This document shows, one piece after another, positions 17,678-27,206 of a DNA stretch of 64,000 nt. The notes under the pieces are model-generated. The model was not told the DNA's origin and searched no databases. It was given only the letters and a program-made list of their open reading frames with translations. The translations under genes were made by a program, and so were the position numbers. Numbering within the stretch: position 1 is the stretch's first letter; every line of letters begins with the position of its first letter. The stretch comes from Paenibacillus daejeonensis DSM 15491. Its GTDB lineage: Bacteria; Bacillota; Bacilli; Paenibacillales; Paenibacillaceae. The stretch is taken from the NCBI RefSeq assembly GCF_000378385.1, contig NZ_KB899664.1, positions 124,001-188,000 on the forward strand, in the 5' to 3' direction.

Positions 17678-18559
17678 ATGAAGGGCAACTGGATGAAGAA
17701 GCAGCAGCTGCTGGGATATGTGTTTATCGCGCCCAATATGATTGGCGTACTGCTGTTTTTTATTATCCCCGCCATGTTTTCCTTTGTCCTGATGTTTACG
17801 GACTATCGCTTTATGAACCCCAACGTCTCGTTTGTGGGGCTGGACAACTTTACCCGGTTGTTTAAGGATGAAGTCTTTTATGTATCGCTAGGCAATACGC
17901 TGATCTTCCTGCTATCCGTCCCGATCTCGATCCTGCTCGCATTTGTGGTGGCGGTGGCACTGAACAAGTCTGTCTATATGAAAAAAATGCTCCGGGCACT
18001 CTACTTCATGCCCTACATCACCAGCGGCGTCGCAATCGCCTTCGTATGGATGCTGCTGTTCCAGCCTAAGATGGGACCCATTAACGGTTTCCTGCGGGCC
18101 ATTGGCATTGACAATCCGCCGGGCTGGCTGTCGACGATGGAGACGTCGATGATCGCCATCGACATCATCTGGATCTGGTTCATGCTCGGCTACAATATGA
18201 TTATCTATCTGGCGGCGCTTCAGGAGATCTCCTCGGAACTGCTGGAAGCGTCCAAGATCGACGGCGCCAAGTGGTGGCAGACGATCCGCAGCATCATTTG
18301 GCCGCTGGTCAGTCCGACGACCTTTTTGTTACTTATCACAGGCCTAATCATGACGATCAAGACGTTCGGCATTATTCAGGCAATCACTCAGGGCGGTCCG
18401 GGCAATAGCACGACGATTTTATCTCTTTTCGTTTACAAAAATGCGTTCCGCTACTATGAGATGGGCTACGCTTCGGCCATATCCTGGGTGCTGTTCTTCA
18501 TCATCCTGGTCATCACGATGATTCAATGGGCCGGTCAGAAGCGCTGGGTTCACTATTGA
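17678..18559 (+). CDS. sugar ABC importer permease (MalF-like)
   Basis: Inner-membrane permease of the CUT1 class, 293 residues with about six hydrophobic segments; the first is about 17-39 (IGVLLFFIIPAMFSFVL region). The ATPase-contact loop reads LEASKIDGAKWWQTIRSIIWPL. A ribosome site GGAGTGGAG precedes the ATG. It forms the channel with the permease encoded 17 bases downstream. No ATPase gene is in the operon, so a shared MsmX-type ATPase elsewhere is expected. Confidence 0.94.
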   Translation: MKGNWMKKQQLLGYVFIAPNMIGVLLFFIIPAMFSFVLMFTDYRFMNPNVSFVGLDNFTRLFKDEVFYVSLGNTLIFLLSVPISILLAFVVAVALNKSVYMKKMLRALYFMPYITSGVAIAFVWMLLFQPKMGPINGFLRAIGIDNPPGWLSTMETSMIAIDIIWIWFMLGYNMIIYLAALQEISSELLEASKIDGAKWWQTIRSIIWPLVSPTTFLLLITGLIMTIKTFGIIQAITQGGPGNSTTILSLFVYKNAFRYYEMGYASAISWVLFFIILVITMIQWAGQKRWVHY

Positions 18560-18575
18560 TGGGAGGAGAACAACA

Positions 18576-19472
18576 ATGAATGCAACCAAAACTGCACCAG
18601 CGGCCTCCCCAAACGTCCCGGCGTCGCGCAAGACACCCGGCTGGCTGCAGCTGCTGGAGTGGAACAAACTGCTGCTCACCGTGGTCATGACGTTTTTCGG
18701 CATCCTGATGATTGTGCCGTTCATCTGGATGATCAGCACCTCGTTTAAGACGCCAGCCGATGTGTTCGTTTATCCGGTCAAGTGGCTGCCCAATCCCTGG
18801 AACTGGGAGCACCATATCAAGGTGTGGACGGGCGACAAAAGCTTTGTCACTTATTATATGAACTCACTCAAGGTTTCAATTATCAGCACGGTGGGCGCCA
18901 CCTTCCTGTCGGCATTTGCCGCTTATGGATTCTCCCGCGTGGAGTTCAAGGGCCGCAATGCGCTCTTCCTCGTCTACCTGTCGATGATGATGGTGCCGCC
19001 TCAGGTGCTGTTTGTACCGAAATTCATCATGTTCGAGTGGGCGGGAATCTACAACACGCATTACGCGTTGATTTTGCCCGGTATGTTTACGATTTTCGGG
19101 GTGTTTATGATGCGCCAGTTCTTCCTGTCGATCCCGTATGAAATCTCGGAGTCGGCATTTATCGACGGGGCGGGCCACTTCCGCATCTTTTTCCGGCTCA
19201 TCCTACCCCTGGCCAAGCCCGCGCTGGCGACACTGGCGATCATCGATTTCAGCTGGCATTGGAACGATTACGAGAACGCCTTGGTATTCCTGATCGATGA
19301 AGGACTGTACACGGTGCCGCTGGGACTACAGAATTTCATTCTCGAGAATACAATCGACTACAACGGGATGATGGCTGCGGCAACGGCTGGCATTGTGCCG
19401 ATGATCGTGGTGTTCCTGATTGGTCAGCGATTCATCATTCAGGGAATTTCCAATTCGGCGGTAAAAGGCTGA
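18576..19472 (+). CDS. sugar ABC importer permease (MalG-like)
   Basis: Second CUT1 permease, 298 residues. A Pro/Ala-rich cytoplasmic N-terminus precedes the first membrane helix at about 33-55; the EAA loop is SESAFIDGAGHFRIFFRLILPL near residue 200. The start has GGGAGGAGA upstream. Order and spacing show one operon with 16115 and 17678, and it pairs with the upstream permease. The C-terminus GISNSAVKG is typical of MalG relatives. Confidence 0.94.
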   Translation: MNATKTAPAASPNVPASRKTPGWLQLLEWNKLLLTVVMTFFGILMIVPFIWMISTSFKTPADVFVYPVKWLPNPWNWEHHIKVWTGDKSFVTYYMNSLKVSIISTVGATFLSAFAAYGFSRVEFKGRNALFLVYLSMMMVPPQVLFVPKFIMFEWAGIYNTHYALILPGMFTIFGVFMMRQFFLSIPYEISESAFIDGAGHFRIFFRLILPLAKPALATLAIIDFSWHWNDYENALVFLIDEGLYTVPLGLQNFILENTIDYNGMMAAATAGIVPMIVVFLIGQRFIIQGISNSAVKG

Positions 19473-19508
19473 CGTGCAGTCGGGCAACAAGAGAGGAGCG
19501 TATACACA

Positions 19509-21752
19509 GTGAAAAAAGAGACGGTACAAAGCGACATTACGGTTGTTGGTGGCGGCCTTGCTGGCGTCTGTGCGGCGGTGGCAGCAGCTCGGCTGGGTCA
19601 GACGGTGGCGCTGGTGCAGAACCGGCCGGTACTGGGGGGCAACTCCAGCAGTGAGGTGCGAGTGTGGGTTTGCGGGGCGACGAGCCATGGCGTCAACCGC
19701 TATGCCCGGGAGACCGGCATCATGGGCGAGATGTTCGTGGAGAATCAGTACCGCAATCCGGACGGTAATCCTTATCTGTGGGATTTGATCGTGCTGGAGA
19801 CCGTACGAGCCGAGGCCAATATTAGGCTGTTCCTCAATACGGATGTACATGAGGTGGAAGTCTCTGGCGAGGAAGGGGACGGCAGGATCGCGGCGGTGAC
19901 CGGCTGGATGATGGGCTCGGAGCGGCGAATCCGCTTTGAGAGCGAGATGTTCCTTGATTGTACGGGAGACGGGCTGGTGGGCTTCATGGCGCAGGCGGAC
20001 TTCCGACTGGGGCGTGAAGCGCAGAGTGAATATGGTGAAGAGTGGGCACCTGAGGTTTCCGACGACATCACACTGGGCAGCACCATCCTGTTCTACACCA
20101 AGGATGCCGGGCATCCCGTCAAGTACGTGCCGCCGAGCTTTGCCAAGAACATCGAGGAGACGTCAATCCCGGTGCGGCGTGTCATCCGCAGCGGCGACTC
20201 CGGCTGTCACTACTGGTGGATCGAGTGGGGCGGCGAGCGGGATACGGTGCACGACAACGAGCGAATCCGTGACGAGCTGTGGTCGGTCATCTATGGCATC
20301 TGGGATTATATCAAAAACTCGGGCCAATTCGAGGCCGACAATATGACACTGGAGTGGGTGGGCTCACTGCCCGGTAAGCGTGAATACCGTCGCTTCGTTG
20401 GGGATTACGTGCTGAACCAGAATGATATTATTGCGCAGGAGCCCTTCGCGGATCGTGTGGCGTTTGGCGGCTGGTCGATTGATCTGCATCCACCGCAGGG
20501 CATGTACGCTGAAGAGAGTGGCTCCAAGCATTATCATGCGGACGGTATCTATCACATCCCGTTCCGCTCACTCTACTCCCGCAATGTCGGCAATCTGATG
20601 TTTGCGGGACGTAATATTAGCGCCACTCATGTCGCCTTCGGCACGACCCGGGTTATGGCGACATGCGCCGTCATTGGCGAGGCGGCCGGCACGGGTGCGG
20701 CCTTGTCCGTGCGGCGGGGTGTATCACCTCGCGAGCTCCACGATGCGCATCTGCAGGAGCTGCAGCAGGTGTTGCTGCGTCAGGATGCCGCAGTGATCGG
20801 GCTGCAGAGTGAAGACGGGAACGATCTTGCACGCAGTGCCTCGGTCACGGCTTCGAGTGTTCAGCGGGCAATCGCCGTCGCCGATCCGGTAGAGGCGCAT
20901 GCGCTGACGTATCCGGTCGGTATTCTCTTTCCTGTCTCGGAGCGGCTGGACAGCCTGGCACTATTGCTGGATGCGAGGTCTGATACCGAGCTGACGGTCC
21001 AACTGTACGAGACCGGCCGCGCCGAGAATTATATTCCGGCCCGGCAGCTGGAGAGCCGGACCGTAAAGGTCCGACAAGGAGCAGGACAGTGGGTGGAGGT
21101 GCCGTTCGACTACCAGCCGGAGCAGGCGGGCAATGTCTTCGTCGTCATTGAAGCGAACGAAGCGCTGACGCTCTACACAAGTAAAGAGCCGTTGTTTGGT
21201 GTGCTCTGCTTTGAGAACCGGGTGGAGAGCTCAGCAGATTTTGCCAGCTATGACGAATCACAGTTGACGATGGCCTGGTCGATGAAGGGTCTGCATCGTA
21301 CGCCGATTTGTCTGAAGGTGTCACCAGACACCTTGGCCTATGGTGCGCAATCCGTCATCGACGGCTACGTCAGGCCTTATGGCGGACCGCATATCTGGAT
21401 GTCGGAAGAGCTGACCCCAGGAGATGGGGCTTGGCTGGAGCTATCGTGGCCGGAGGCACAGACGGTGTCCGAGGTACAGCTGACATTCAATGACGATGTC
21501 AATGAGGACCTGATTAATCTGCATCATCACCGTACCCCGTTCGAGGTCATCCCGGAGCTAGTGAAAGATTACCGGCTTGAGGTGTACATGGATGGGGAGT
21601 GGCGGACGGTGCACCGGGAGACAGATAACCGCCGCCGCAAACGTGTGCACCGGCTGGAGCAGCCGCTTGCGGCTGATCGGCTTCGGCTGGTTGTCGAAGG
21701 GACCAATGGCTCTAGCCATGCCCAAGTGGTGGAGATTCGCGTATACGCTTAA
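19509..21752 (+). CDS. FAD-dependent oxidoreductase with C-terminal discoidin-like domain
   Basis: Cytoplasmic flavoprotein of 747 residues; no signal peptide. The N-terminal Rossmann motif VVGGGLAGVCAAVAAARLG (about 11-29), the PVLGGNSSSE segment, and a late FAD motif (RNVGNLMFAGRNISATH, near 360) place it in the FAD_oxidored family often found beside glycan loci in Paenibacillus and Bacteroidetes. Residues about 590-747 look like a beta-sandwich of the F5/8 type C kind (WLELSWPEAQTVSEVQLTF). GTG start after GAGAGGAG. As last gene of the importer operon it probably oxidises or reduces the imported sugar or a derivative. The exact reaction is unknown. Confidence 0.85.
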   Translation: MKKETVQSDITVVGGGLAGVCAAVAAARLGQTVALVQNRPVLGGNSSSEVRVWVCGATSHGVNRYARETGIMGEMFVENQYRNPDGNPYLWDLIVLETVRAEANIRLFLNTDVHEVEVSGEEGDGRIAAVTGWMMGSERRIRFESEMFLDCTGDGLVGFMAQADFRLGREAQSEYGEEWAPEVSDDITLGSTILFYTKDAGHPVKYVPPSFAKNIEETSIPVRRVIRSGDSGCHYWWIEWGGERDTVHDNERIRDELWSVIYGIWDYIKNSGQFEADNMTLEWVGSLPGKREYRRFVGDYVLNQNDIIAQEPFADRVAFGGWSIDLHPPQGMYAEESGSKHYHADGIYHIPFRSLYSRNVGNLMFAGRNISATHVAFGTTRVMATCAVIGEAAGTGAALSVRRGVSPRELHDAHLQELQQVLLRQDAAVIGLQSEDGNDLARSASVTASSVQRAIAVADPVEAHALTYPVGILFPVSERLDSLALLLDARSDTELTVQLYETGRAENYIPARQLESRTVKVRQGAGQWVEVPFDYQPEQAGNVFVVIEANEALTLYTSKEPLFGVLCFENRVESSADFASYDESQLTMAWSMKGLHRTPICLKVSPDTLAYGAQSVIDGYVRPYGGPHIWMSEELTPGDGAWLELSWPEAQTVSEVQLTFNDDVNEDLINLHHHRTPFEVIPELVKDYRLEVYMDGEWRTVHRETDNRRRKRVHRLEQPLAADRLRLVVEGTNGSSHAQVVEIRVYA

Positions 21753-21757
21753 ATAGG

Positions 21758-21802
21758 AGGACAGGGACGCCACCCAAGAATACCGGTGCCTTGTCCTTTA
21801 TT
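21758..21802 (+). terminator. probable terminator of the importer operon
   Basis: AGGACA (21758-21763) pairs with TGTCCT (21792-21797), extended imperfectly by GGGACGCC and GGTGCC, then TTTATT. The hairpin is imperfect. Confidence 0.5.
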
Positions 21803-21965
21803 CTATATATGACAGTTGCACGAGCAGTTGCAGTCCCGCCGCTTGTCCCGCAAGGAATAACGCACCTTTCTTCTGCTGGAGCAGCTACTTAATGAAAGAG
21901 CGAAAAACGTTTTCCTTGAATGGCTGGTTTCACCTACATTCCTGCCCGACAAAGTGAAAAGTCGA

Positions 21966-21995
21966 TTGACAAGTTTCCAAGAAAGCGTTTAATAT
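21966..21995 (+). promoter_or_regulatory. promoter of lacI-type gene with overlapping LacI/cre-like operator
   Basis: TTGACA at 21966-21971 and TAATAT at 21990-21995 (18-base spacer). AGAAAGCGTTTAAT (21980-21993) resembles a LacI/CcpA-type operator with two mismatches and covers the -10, which would allow autoregulation or catabolite repression. Confidence 0.55.
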
Positions 21996-22093
21996 CAGAG
22001 CAGAGTCGTGGGAATCTGTGCTGCGGCTGCTGTTCTGTTTTTGATAAGGAAAAGGTTTTCCTTACAAATAAGTCTTTGAAAGTGGGTAGGCAT

Positions 22094-23137
22094 ATGGCAT
22101 CTATTGTCGATGTGGCCAAGCACGCGGGCGTATCTATCGCCACCGTGTCCAAGGTGATTAACAATTACCCCAGCATCAGTCGCAAGACAAGGCTAAAGGT
22201 AGCCGAGTCTATAGAAGCGCTAAATTATTTGCCCAATGCGGCAGCCCGTGGTCTGGTCACCAAACGCTCCAGGCTGATTGGCGTGTTCATGCACAACCTG
22301 TTCACCAGTCCGTTCGTCACCGAGCTGTTTGCCGGAATGGAGGAGCGACTGGGGGGAAGCGGGTATGATCTGGTCTATCTGTCCATGAAGCCGGAGGACC
22401 GGCACTACTCGATGCTCAGTCACTGCCGCAGCAGGGATGTGGATGGGCTAATCGTCATTGGCATCGACCGGGAGTACCCGGATCTGCAGCCGCTGCTGAA
22501 GGCGGAGATTCCTACCGTTTTTGTCGACACCGACCTGATCGGCAAACGAGCGGGCTACATAACAGCGGACAATACGCGCGGCATCCTGCTGGCGGTGGCC
22601 CATCTCTATGGCCTGGGGCATCGCCGTGTCGCCTTCATGACCGGGGACCTCAACAATATTATTGGACGGTCCCGGTTCGAAGGATATCAGCAGGGGCTGC
22701 GGGCCTTCGGCCTGCCGTATGTGTCGAGTTACATCGTTTATGGCAATTATGACAAAACTCAGGCTGCCGTGGAAATGGCTGCGCTCCTGGCACTCCCGGA
22801 GCCCCCAACCGCCGTCATCTGCACATCCGATGTCATGGCCGCAGGGGCAATATCCCTTATTGAAGCATCAGGCAAGCGGGTGCCAGAGGATGTCTCCGTA
22901 GTCGGTTATGACAATACGTTCGTCGCGGAGATGAGCCGCCCCGCCCTGACGACCGTGAATCAGAATATCAAACAGATGGGCAGCCGGGCCCTGGGTCATC
23001 TTATTGGGATGATTGACGACCCCGATTATGCACCACCGGTAGCCATTGAGCCAGTGGAGCTCATTGTGCGGGATTCGACTGCCCACTGCCGTGATCTGAT
23101 TACACAAGTCCCTGCCCGAAAGGAAGAAGAAGCATGA
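22094..23137 (+). CDS. LacI-family transcriptional regulator
   Basis: 347-residue repressor. The frame opens at 21920, but the conserved DNA-binding head starts at ATG 22094 (MASIVDVAKHAGVSIATVSK), after GTGGGTAGG; the earlier part is leader. Helix-turn-helix about 1-25, hinge helix about 45-60 (LPNAAARGL), periplasmic-binding-like effector domain about 62-335. Its stop overlaps the start of the GH3 gene by four bases (ATGA), so it surely regulates that glycosidase and perhaps the importer operon just upstream. Effector likely a sugar released by GH3; inferred. Confidence 0.93.
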   Translation: MASIVDVAKHAGVSIATVSKVINNYPSISRKTRLKVAESIEALNYLPNAAARGLVTKRSRLIGVFMHNLFTSPFVTELFAGMEERLGGSGYDLVYLSMKPEDRHYSMLSHCRSRDVDGLIVIGIDREYPDLQPLLKAEIPTVFVDTDLIGKRAGYITADNTRGILLAVAHLYGLGHRRVAFMTGDLNNIIGRSRFEGYQQGLRAFGLPYVSSYIVYGNYDKTQAAVEMAALLALPEPPTAVICTSDVMAAGAISLIEASGKRVPEDVSVVGYDNTFVAEMSRPALTTVNQNIKQMGSRALGHLIGMIDDPDYAPPVAIEPVELIVRDSTAHCRDLITQVPARKEEEA

Positions 23138-25986
23138 GTATAACGCCACAATTCCCTTTTTATAATTCGGACCTTCCACTCCATGAGCGTGTAGCCGACC
23201 TGGTGTCGCGTCTGACACTGGAGGAAAAAGTCGAGCAGATGGTTCAGTACCAGCCAGCCGTCGATAGGCTGGGCGTTGGCGCGTACAAGCATGGCACCGA
23301 GGCCGCGCATGGCGTAGCCTGGCTGGGGGAGGCCACAACGTTTCCGCAGGTCATCGGGCTGGGCTGCACCTGGAATCCGGAGCTGCTCCGAGAGATCGGC
23401 AGCGTCATTGGCGACGAGGCCCGGGTCTATTACCAGCGCGACCCGGCGCTGCACGGACTGACCCTGTGGGCGCCTACAGTGGATATGGAGAGAGATCCGC
23501 GTTGGGGGCGGACAGAAGAGGCATACGGTGAGGATCCCAAGCTGACTGGCGAGCTGACAGCTGCGCTCGTGCAAGGCATCCAGGGCGATCACCCGACCGT
23601 ATTCAAGGCGGTCGCTACGCTGAAGCATTTTATCGGCAACAACAATGAGGTCGACCGCGGCCATTGCTCGGCCAGCATCGATCCGCGCAATATGAAGGAG
23701 TACTATCAGGCTGCCTTCAAACCGGCGTTTGTTAAGGGCGGGGCGCAATCGATGATGACCTCGTACAATGCGGTCAACGGGATTCCGACGATTCTGCACG
23801 AGGACGTGAACCGTGTCGTCAAGGAAGAATGGGGTATGGACGGCTTCATTGTCAGTGACGCTGGCGACCTGTTGGGCATCGTGAACGACCATCACTACAT
23901 TGACCATTACAAAGAAGCCGTAGCCCACGCCATCAAGGCGGGGATTGACAGCATCACGGAAGATAAAGAGAAATCGTGTGCGGCAATTCGCGAGGCACTG
24001 GCCGAAGGACTGCTGACCGAAGACGATCTGGACCGGGCGCTGTCCAATACCTTCCGTGTCCGGTTCCGTCTGGGTGAGTTTGAGCCTGAGGCAGGTAACC
24101 CCTATGCTAACACGCCGGAAGCCAAACTGTGCGCACCGGAGCATGCCCTGCTGTCGCTGCAGGCGGCTCGCGAGTCCATCGTGCTCCTGAAGAATGAGCA
24201 AGCTATGCTGCCGTTAAGCAAAGACACGGCTAGTGTAGCCGTCATCGGACCGCTGGCAGATGTGGTGTTCCGCGATTGGTATTCAGGGTCGTTGCCCTAT
24301 GCGGTGACTCCGACTGAGGGGATTCGGCGCAAGCTCGGCGAGACGCCGGTGACTTACAGCAGCGGGAACGACCGAATTGTTCTCGCCTCTGCTGCGAGTG
24401 GTCGTGAGCTAGCGGTAGCGACAGCTGAACCGCATGGTCTGCAGGAGGCGGACGGCGCGGAAGGCGACATCTTCGAGGTAAACGATTGGGGCTGGGGCAG
24501 CTACACCCTGCATAGCGTCAAGTCCGGCAAGCTGCTGACCAGTCAGGGAGATGAGCAGCTGACGGTTACGGCCGATGAAGCCTTCGGCTGGTTCGTCAAG
24601 GAAGTCTTCCGCTTGGAGGAACAGGATGACGAACAGCTGTCGATCCGTACCTGGAATGGCCAAGCCGTGGCAGCGCCAGGGGATGGCACACCGCTGCAGG
24701 TGAAGGCAGAGGCTAACCATACCGCTGAGGAACGCTACACGAAGCGCGTCGTCACAGATGGAATCACCGAAGCGGTGGAAGCAGCCAAGGCGGCTGAAAC
24801 CGCAGTGGTTGTCGTGGGCAATCATCCGCTTATTAACGGCAAGGAGGAGATCGATCGTCCGGGCCTTGATCTGGCGGCTTCACAACAGGAGCTGATTCGT
24901 GCTGTACATGCTGCCAACCCGCGCACGGTTGTCGTTGTCATTGGCAGTTATCCGTTCACCCTGAACGAAGTGAATGAGACCATTCCTGCAGTTCTCTACC
25001 TCTCCCATGCGGGGCAGGAGCTGGGCAATGCCCTGGCCGATGTACTATTTGGCGACTATTCACCAGCAGGCAGGCTCAATATGACCTGGTACCGGTCGGA
25101 GTCGCAGCTGAGGACAGATATTCTGGATTATGATATTCGCAAAGGAAAACGCACCTACCAGTACTTTGATGGGGAAGCGCTGTACCCATTCGGTTATGGC
25201 CTTAGCTATGGTTCGTTTGCATACAACGATCTTACCCTTGAGACGGACTTCGTAGAGGTTGGGGCTGATCCGCTGGCGGGCAGCATCCAGGCGCGGTGGA
25301 CGGTGACCAACCTATCCGCGATTGCTGCCGATGAGGTGGTGCAGCTGTATGTACACGTCTCCGGATCCAGGGTAGAGCGTCCGCTGAAGAAGCTGGTTGG
25401 ATTCTCTCGTATACGACTTCAGCCAGGCGAAGCCCGGGAAGTCGTGCTGACGGTGCCTGCCGAGGAGCTGGCAATTTGGGATGTGACACGGGATCGCTTC
25501 TGTCTGGAAGCGGCCCAGTATACCTTCGAGGCCGGGACTTCCTCGGCAGACATTCGTCTGACGGCAGCCGTTGAGATCGCGGGCGAGGTCATCCCTCCGC
25601 GCGACTTGTCCCACTACACGCGTGCTGAGAACTATGATGATTATGCAGGGGTGTATCTGGATGAGTGCAAGGAAGGCGGTACGTGTATCCGGGTATCGGC
25701 GGCAGCTGCAACTGGGGAACGGGAGTTGGAGAGTTGGATTCGTTTTTGCGATGTCGACTTTTCGCAAGGGGCCGCTGCCCTGGAGGCGCGGGCCAGTGGG
25801 GGGCCGGCGGGCGGTCAGTTAATCGTTCGGACTGCTAATGGTGAGGCTGAGTTGAAAGTGGATGCTAGCGGCGAACAAGTCTGGGAAACCGTACGTGTTG
25901 CACTTCCCCACAATTTGGCCGACGGAGATTTAACGATTGCGCTCTCGGGAAGCATTGGGCTGAGCGGTATTCGGATTACTGGTTAA
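23134..25986 (+). CDS. GH3 beta-glycosidase
   Basis: Cytoplasmic exo-glycosidase of 950 residues without signal peptide, expected to cleave imported beta-linked oligosaccharides (glucosides or xylosides). N-terminal barrel with probable nucleophile Asp242 in GFIVSDAGD and substrate motif TLKHFIGNN; second domain from about 350 with probable acid/base in GKEEIDRPGLDL (Glu571/572); FN3-like domain about 695-800. Two additions: about 120 residues inserted around 410-530 within the second domain, and a C-terminal jelly-roll (CBM6-like) from about 830. Translationally coupled to the LacI gene. Linkage specificity cannot be settled from sequence. Confidence 0.92.
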   Translation: MSITPQFPFYNSDLPLHERVADLVSRLTLEEKVEQMVQYQPAVDRLGVGAYKHGTEAAHGVAWLGEATTFPQVIGLGCTWNPELLREIGSVIGDEARVYYQRDPALHGLTLWAPTVDMERDPRWGRTEEAYGEDPKLTGELTAALVQGIQGDHPTVFKAVATLKHFIGNNNEVDRGHCSASIDPRNMKEYYQAAFKPAFVKGGAQSMMTSYNAVNGIPTILHEDVNRVVKEEWGMDGFIVSDAGDLLGIVNDHHYIDHYKEAVAHAIKAGIDSITEDKEKSCAAIREALAEGLLTEDDLDRALSNTFRVRFRLGEFEPEAGNPYANTPEAKLCAPEHALLSLQAARESIVLLKNEQAMLPLSKDTASVAVIGPLADVVFRDWYSGSLPYAVTPTEGIRRKLGETPVTYSSGNDRIVLASAASGRELAVATAEPHGLQEADGAEGDIFEVNDWGWGSYTLHSVKSGKLLTSQGDEQLTVTADEAFGWFVKEVFRLEEQDDEQLSIRTWNGQAVAAPGDGTPLQVKAEANHTAEERYTKRVVTDGITEAVEAAKAAETAVVVVGNHPLINGKEEIDRPGLDLAASQQELIRAVHAANPRTVVVVIGSYPFTLNEVNETIPAVLYLSHAGQELGNALADVLFGDYSPAGRLNMTWYRSESQLRTDILDYDIRKGKRTYQYFDGEALYPFGYGLSYGSFAYNDLTLETDFVEVGADPLAGSIQARWTVTNLSAIAADEVVQLYVHVSGSRVERPLKKLVGFSRIRLQPGEAREVVLTVPAEELAIWDVTRDRFCLEAAQYTFEAGTSSADIRLTAAVEIAGEVIPPRDLSHYTRAENYDDYAGVYLDECKEGGTCIRVSAAAATGERELESWIRFCDVDFSQGAAALEARASGGPAGGQLIVRTANGEAELKVDASGEQVWETVRVALPHNLADGDLTIALSGSIGLSGIRITG

Positions 25987-25999
25987 TATAAAAGGTTAG

Positions 26000-26041
26000 A
26001 ATAGCGACCTCCTGTCCTGTTGGACGGGAAGGTCGCTATTT
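26000..26041. terminator. terminator between convergent GH3 and araC genes
   Basis: AATAGCGACCT (26000-26010) and AGGTCGCTATT (26030-26040) form a perfect 11-base stem, with Ts at both outer sides weakly. It serves two convergent genes. Confidence 0.65.
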
Positions 26042-26078
26042 GCGTTCATAAATCTGAATAGTCACGGCTGTCATCCCC

Positions 26079-26957
26079 TTAAGGCGCCTGCTCCCTCTTG
26101 CGGTACACACCAGGCGGCAGGCCGTGATGCTTCTTGAAGGCCTTGGAGAAGGAGAAGAGGTCAGGATAGCCGACCGAGTGAGCAATCTCCGCCAGCTTGG
26201 AATCGGTATGTGCCAGCAGGTGCTGGGCCCGAACCAACCGCAGCTGCTGCAGATATTGGACCGGTGGCAAGCCATAAGAGGCGGTGAAGCGCTTGGTGAA
26301 GTGGCCCCGGCTCACCCCGATGTGGGCAGCCGCGCTCTCGACCGTAATGCCGTCCGCGTAATGGAGGTCGAGATAGGTCTTGCCCCCTAACAGCCAGTCT
26401 TCGGCCGCATCCGGCCCGGTGGCGGAGGGGGCTTCTGGGGTGAGGGCATCGAAGACGCCATAGAAGGCACTCAGACGGGCCAGATCGCTAGGCGGCTTGG
26501 TGGCCTCCGACTCGACCAGGCAGAAGAATCGTTCCATTGCTTCTATGCCTTGAACGGTAGCGCCGCCAGCCCGGTAAGGCTGCTGCGGCTGGAGCCCTAC
26601 CCGTTCCAACAGAGCCAACGCGTGTTTGCCGTCGAAGGCGAAAAACACTTTGCGTAGCGGATTTTGGGGATTCGTGTAATATTCGTATCGGATAAGCGGG
26701 CAGAGACAGAACAGATCATGGGGGCGCAGCGGATAGACTTCGCCGTTCTGCTCGAACGTTCCCTCTCCTTCTACAACGAGTATCAAGTAATAGAAGGGAG
26801 AATACCGTGGGCCCATCCGGTAGTGCGGCTTGGCGTGATTGGATCCGAGCCGGATGGGCCAGGCCGGAGCCGACTTCTCCAGCGACGAAGGGCGAAAGTA
26901 GTGAATTTCCAGCCACTCCTGATCATCATCTCTCATATTTCGAAACAAGCGGTCCAC
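26079..26957 (-). CDS. AraC-family transcriptional regulator
   Basis: One-component regulator of about 290 residues. N-terminal cupin-like ligand domain (about 20-110, with YLILVVEGEGTFEQNGEVYPL) and two C-terminal helix-turn-helix motifs (about 195-290: ESAAAHIGVSRGHFTKRF and EIAHSVGYPDLFSFSKAFKK). The GTG at 26957 has no room for a ribosome site. A TTG at 26948 sits six bases after GGGGGTG and is the better start. It is divergent from the SsuD-like/sugar importer operon and is the obvious candidate to control it. Confidence 0.9.
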   Translation of the reverse strand: MDRLFRNMRDDDQEWLEIHYFRPSSLEKSAPAWPIRLGSNHAKPHYRMGPRYSPFYYLILVVEGEGTFEQNGEVYPLRPHDLFCLCPLIRYEYYTNPQNPLRKVFFAFDGKHALALLERVGLQPQQPYRAGGATVQGIEAMERFFCLVESEATKPPSDLARLSAFYGVFDALTPEAPSATGPDAAEDWLLGGKTYLDLHYADGITVESAAAHIGVSRGHFTKRFTASYGLPPVQYLQQLRLVRAQHLLAHTDSKLAEIAHSVGYPDLFSFSKAFKKHHGLPPGVYRKREQAP

Positions 26958-27045
26958 CCCCTTTATACCATGCTGAAATGAAATAACTCCTTATTACACG
27001 GGTGTTCGTTCGTTGCAGGAACACAAATTGACAAATGTGACACGC

Positions 27046-27065
27046 GTGGAAATGACATTTACCAC
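27046..27065. promoter_or_regulatory. imperfect palindrome in divergent araC/monooxygenase spacer
   Basis: GTGGAAATGACATTTACCAC, symmetric apart from one extra A in the right half. It lies midway between the divergent genes and may be an operator. Confidence 0.25.
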
Positions 27066-27104
27066 ACCTCATACGACTGGTAAGATCAAAATACACTAAT
27101 TAAT

Positions 27105-27144
27105 CCGATTATATTAATCGGTTATCGACCGGTCAACTGGAGAT
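27105..27144 (+). promoter_or_regulatory. sulfonate-locus leader motif, copy 1
   Basis: A 7-base inverted repeat CCGATTA/TAATCGG (27105-27121) followed by ACCGGTCAACTGGAGAT (27128-27144). The 17-base part matches 53823-53839 before ssuA at 14 of 17 positions. A hairpin with CTTGCC/GGGCAAG arms follows at 27149-27174, without a T run. Both loci encode SsuD-type enzymes. Confidence 0.5.
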
Positions 27145-27206
27145 TTAGCTTGCCGCAGCCTGGCCAGCGGGCAAGAACATGTGCAATAGAAGAGAGGACG
27201 GCAATC

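Noticed and set aside
27028-27033. TTGACA as -35 of the monooxygenase operon
   Set aside because: No acceptable -10 at 16-18 bases; the nearest candidate needs a 20-base spacer.
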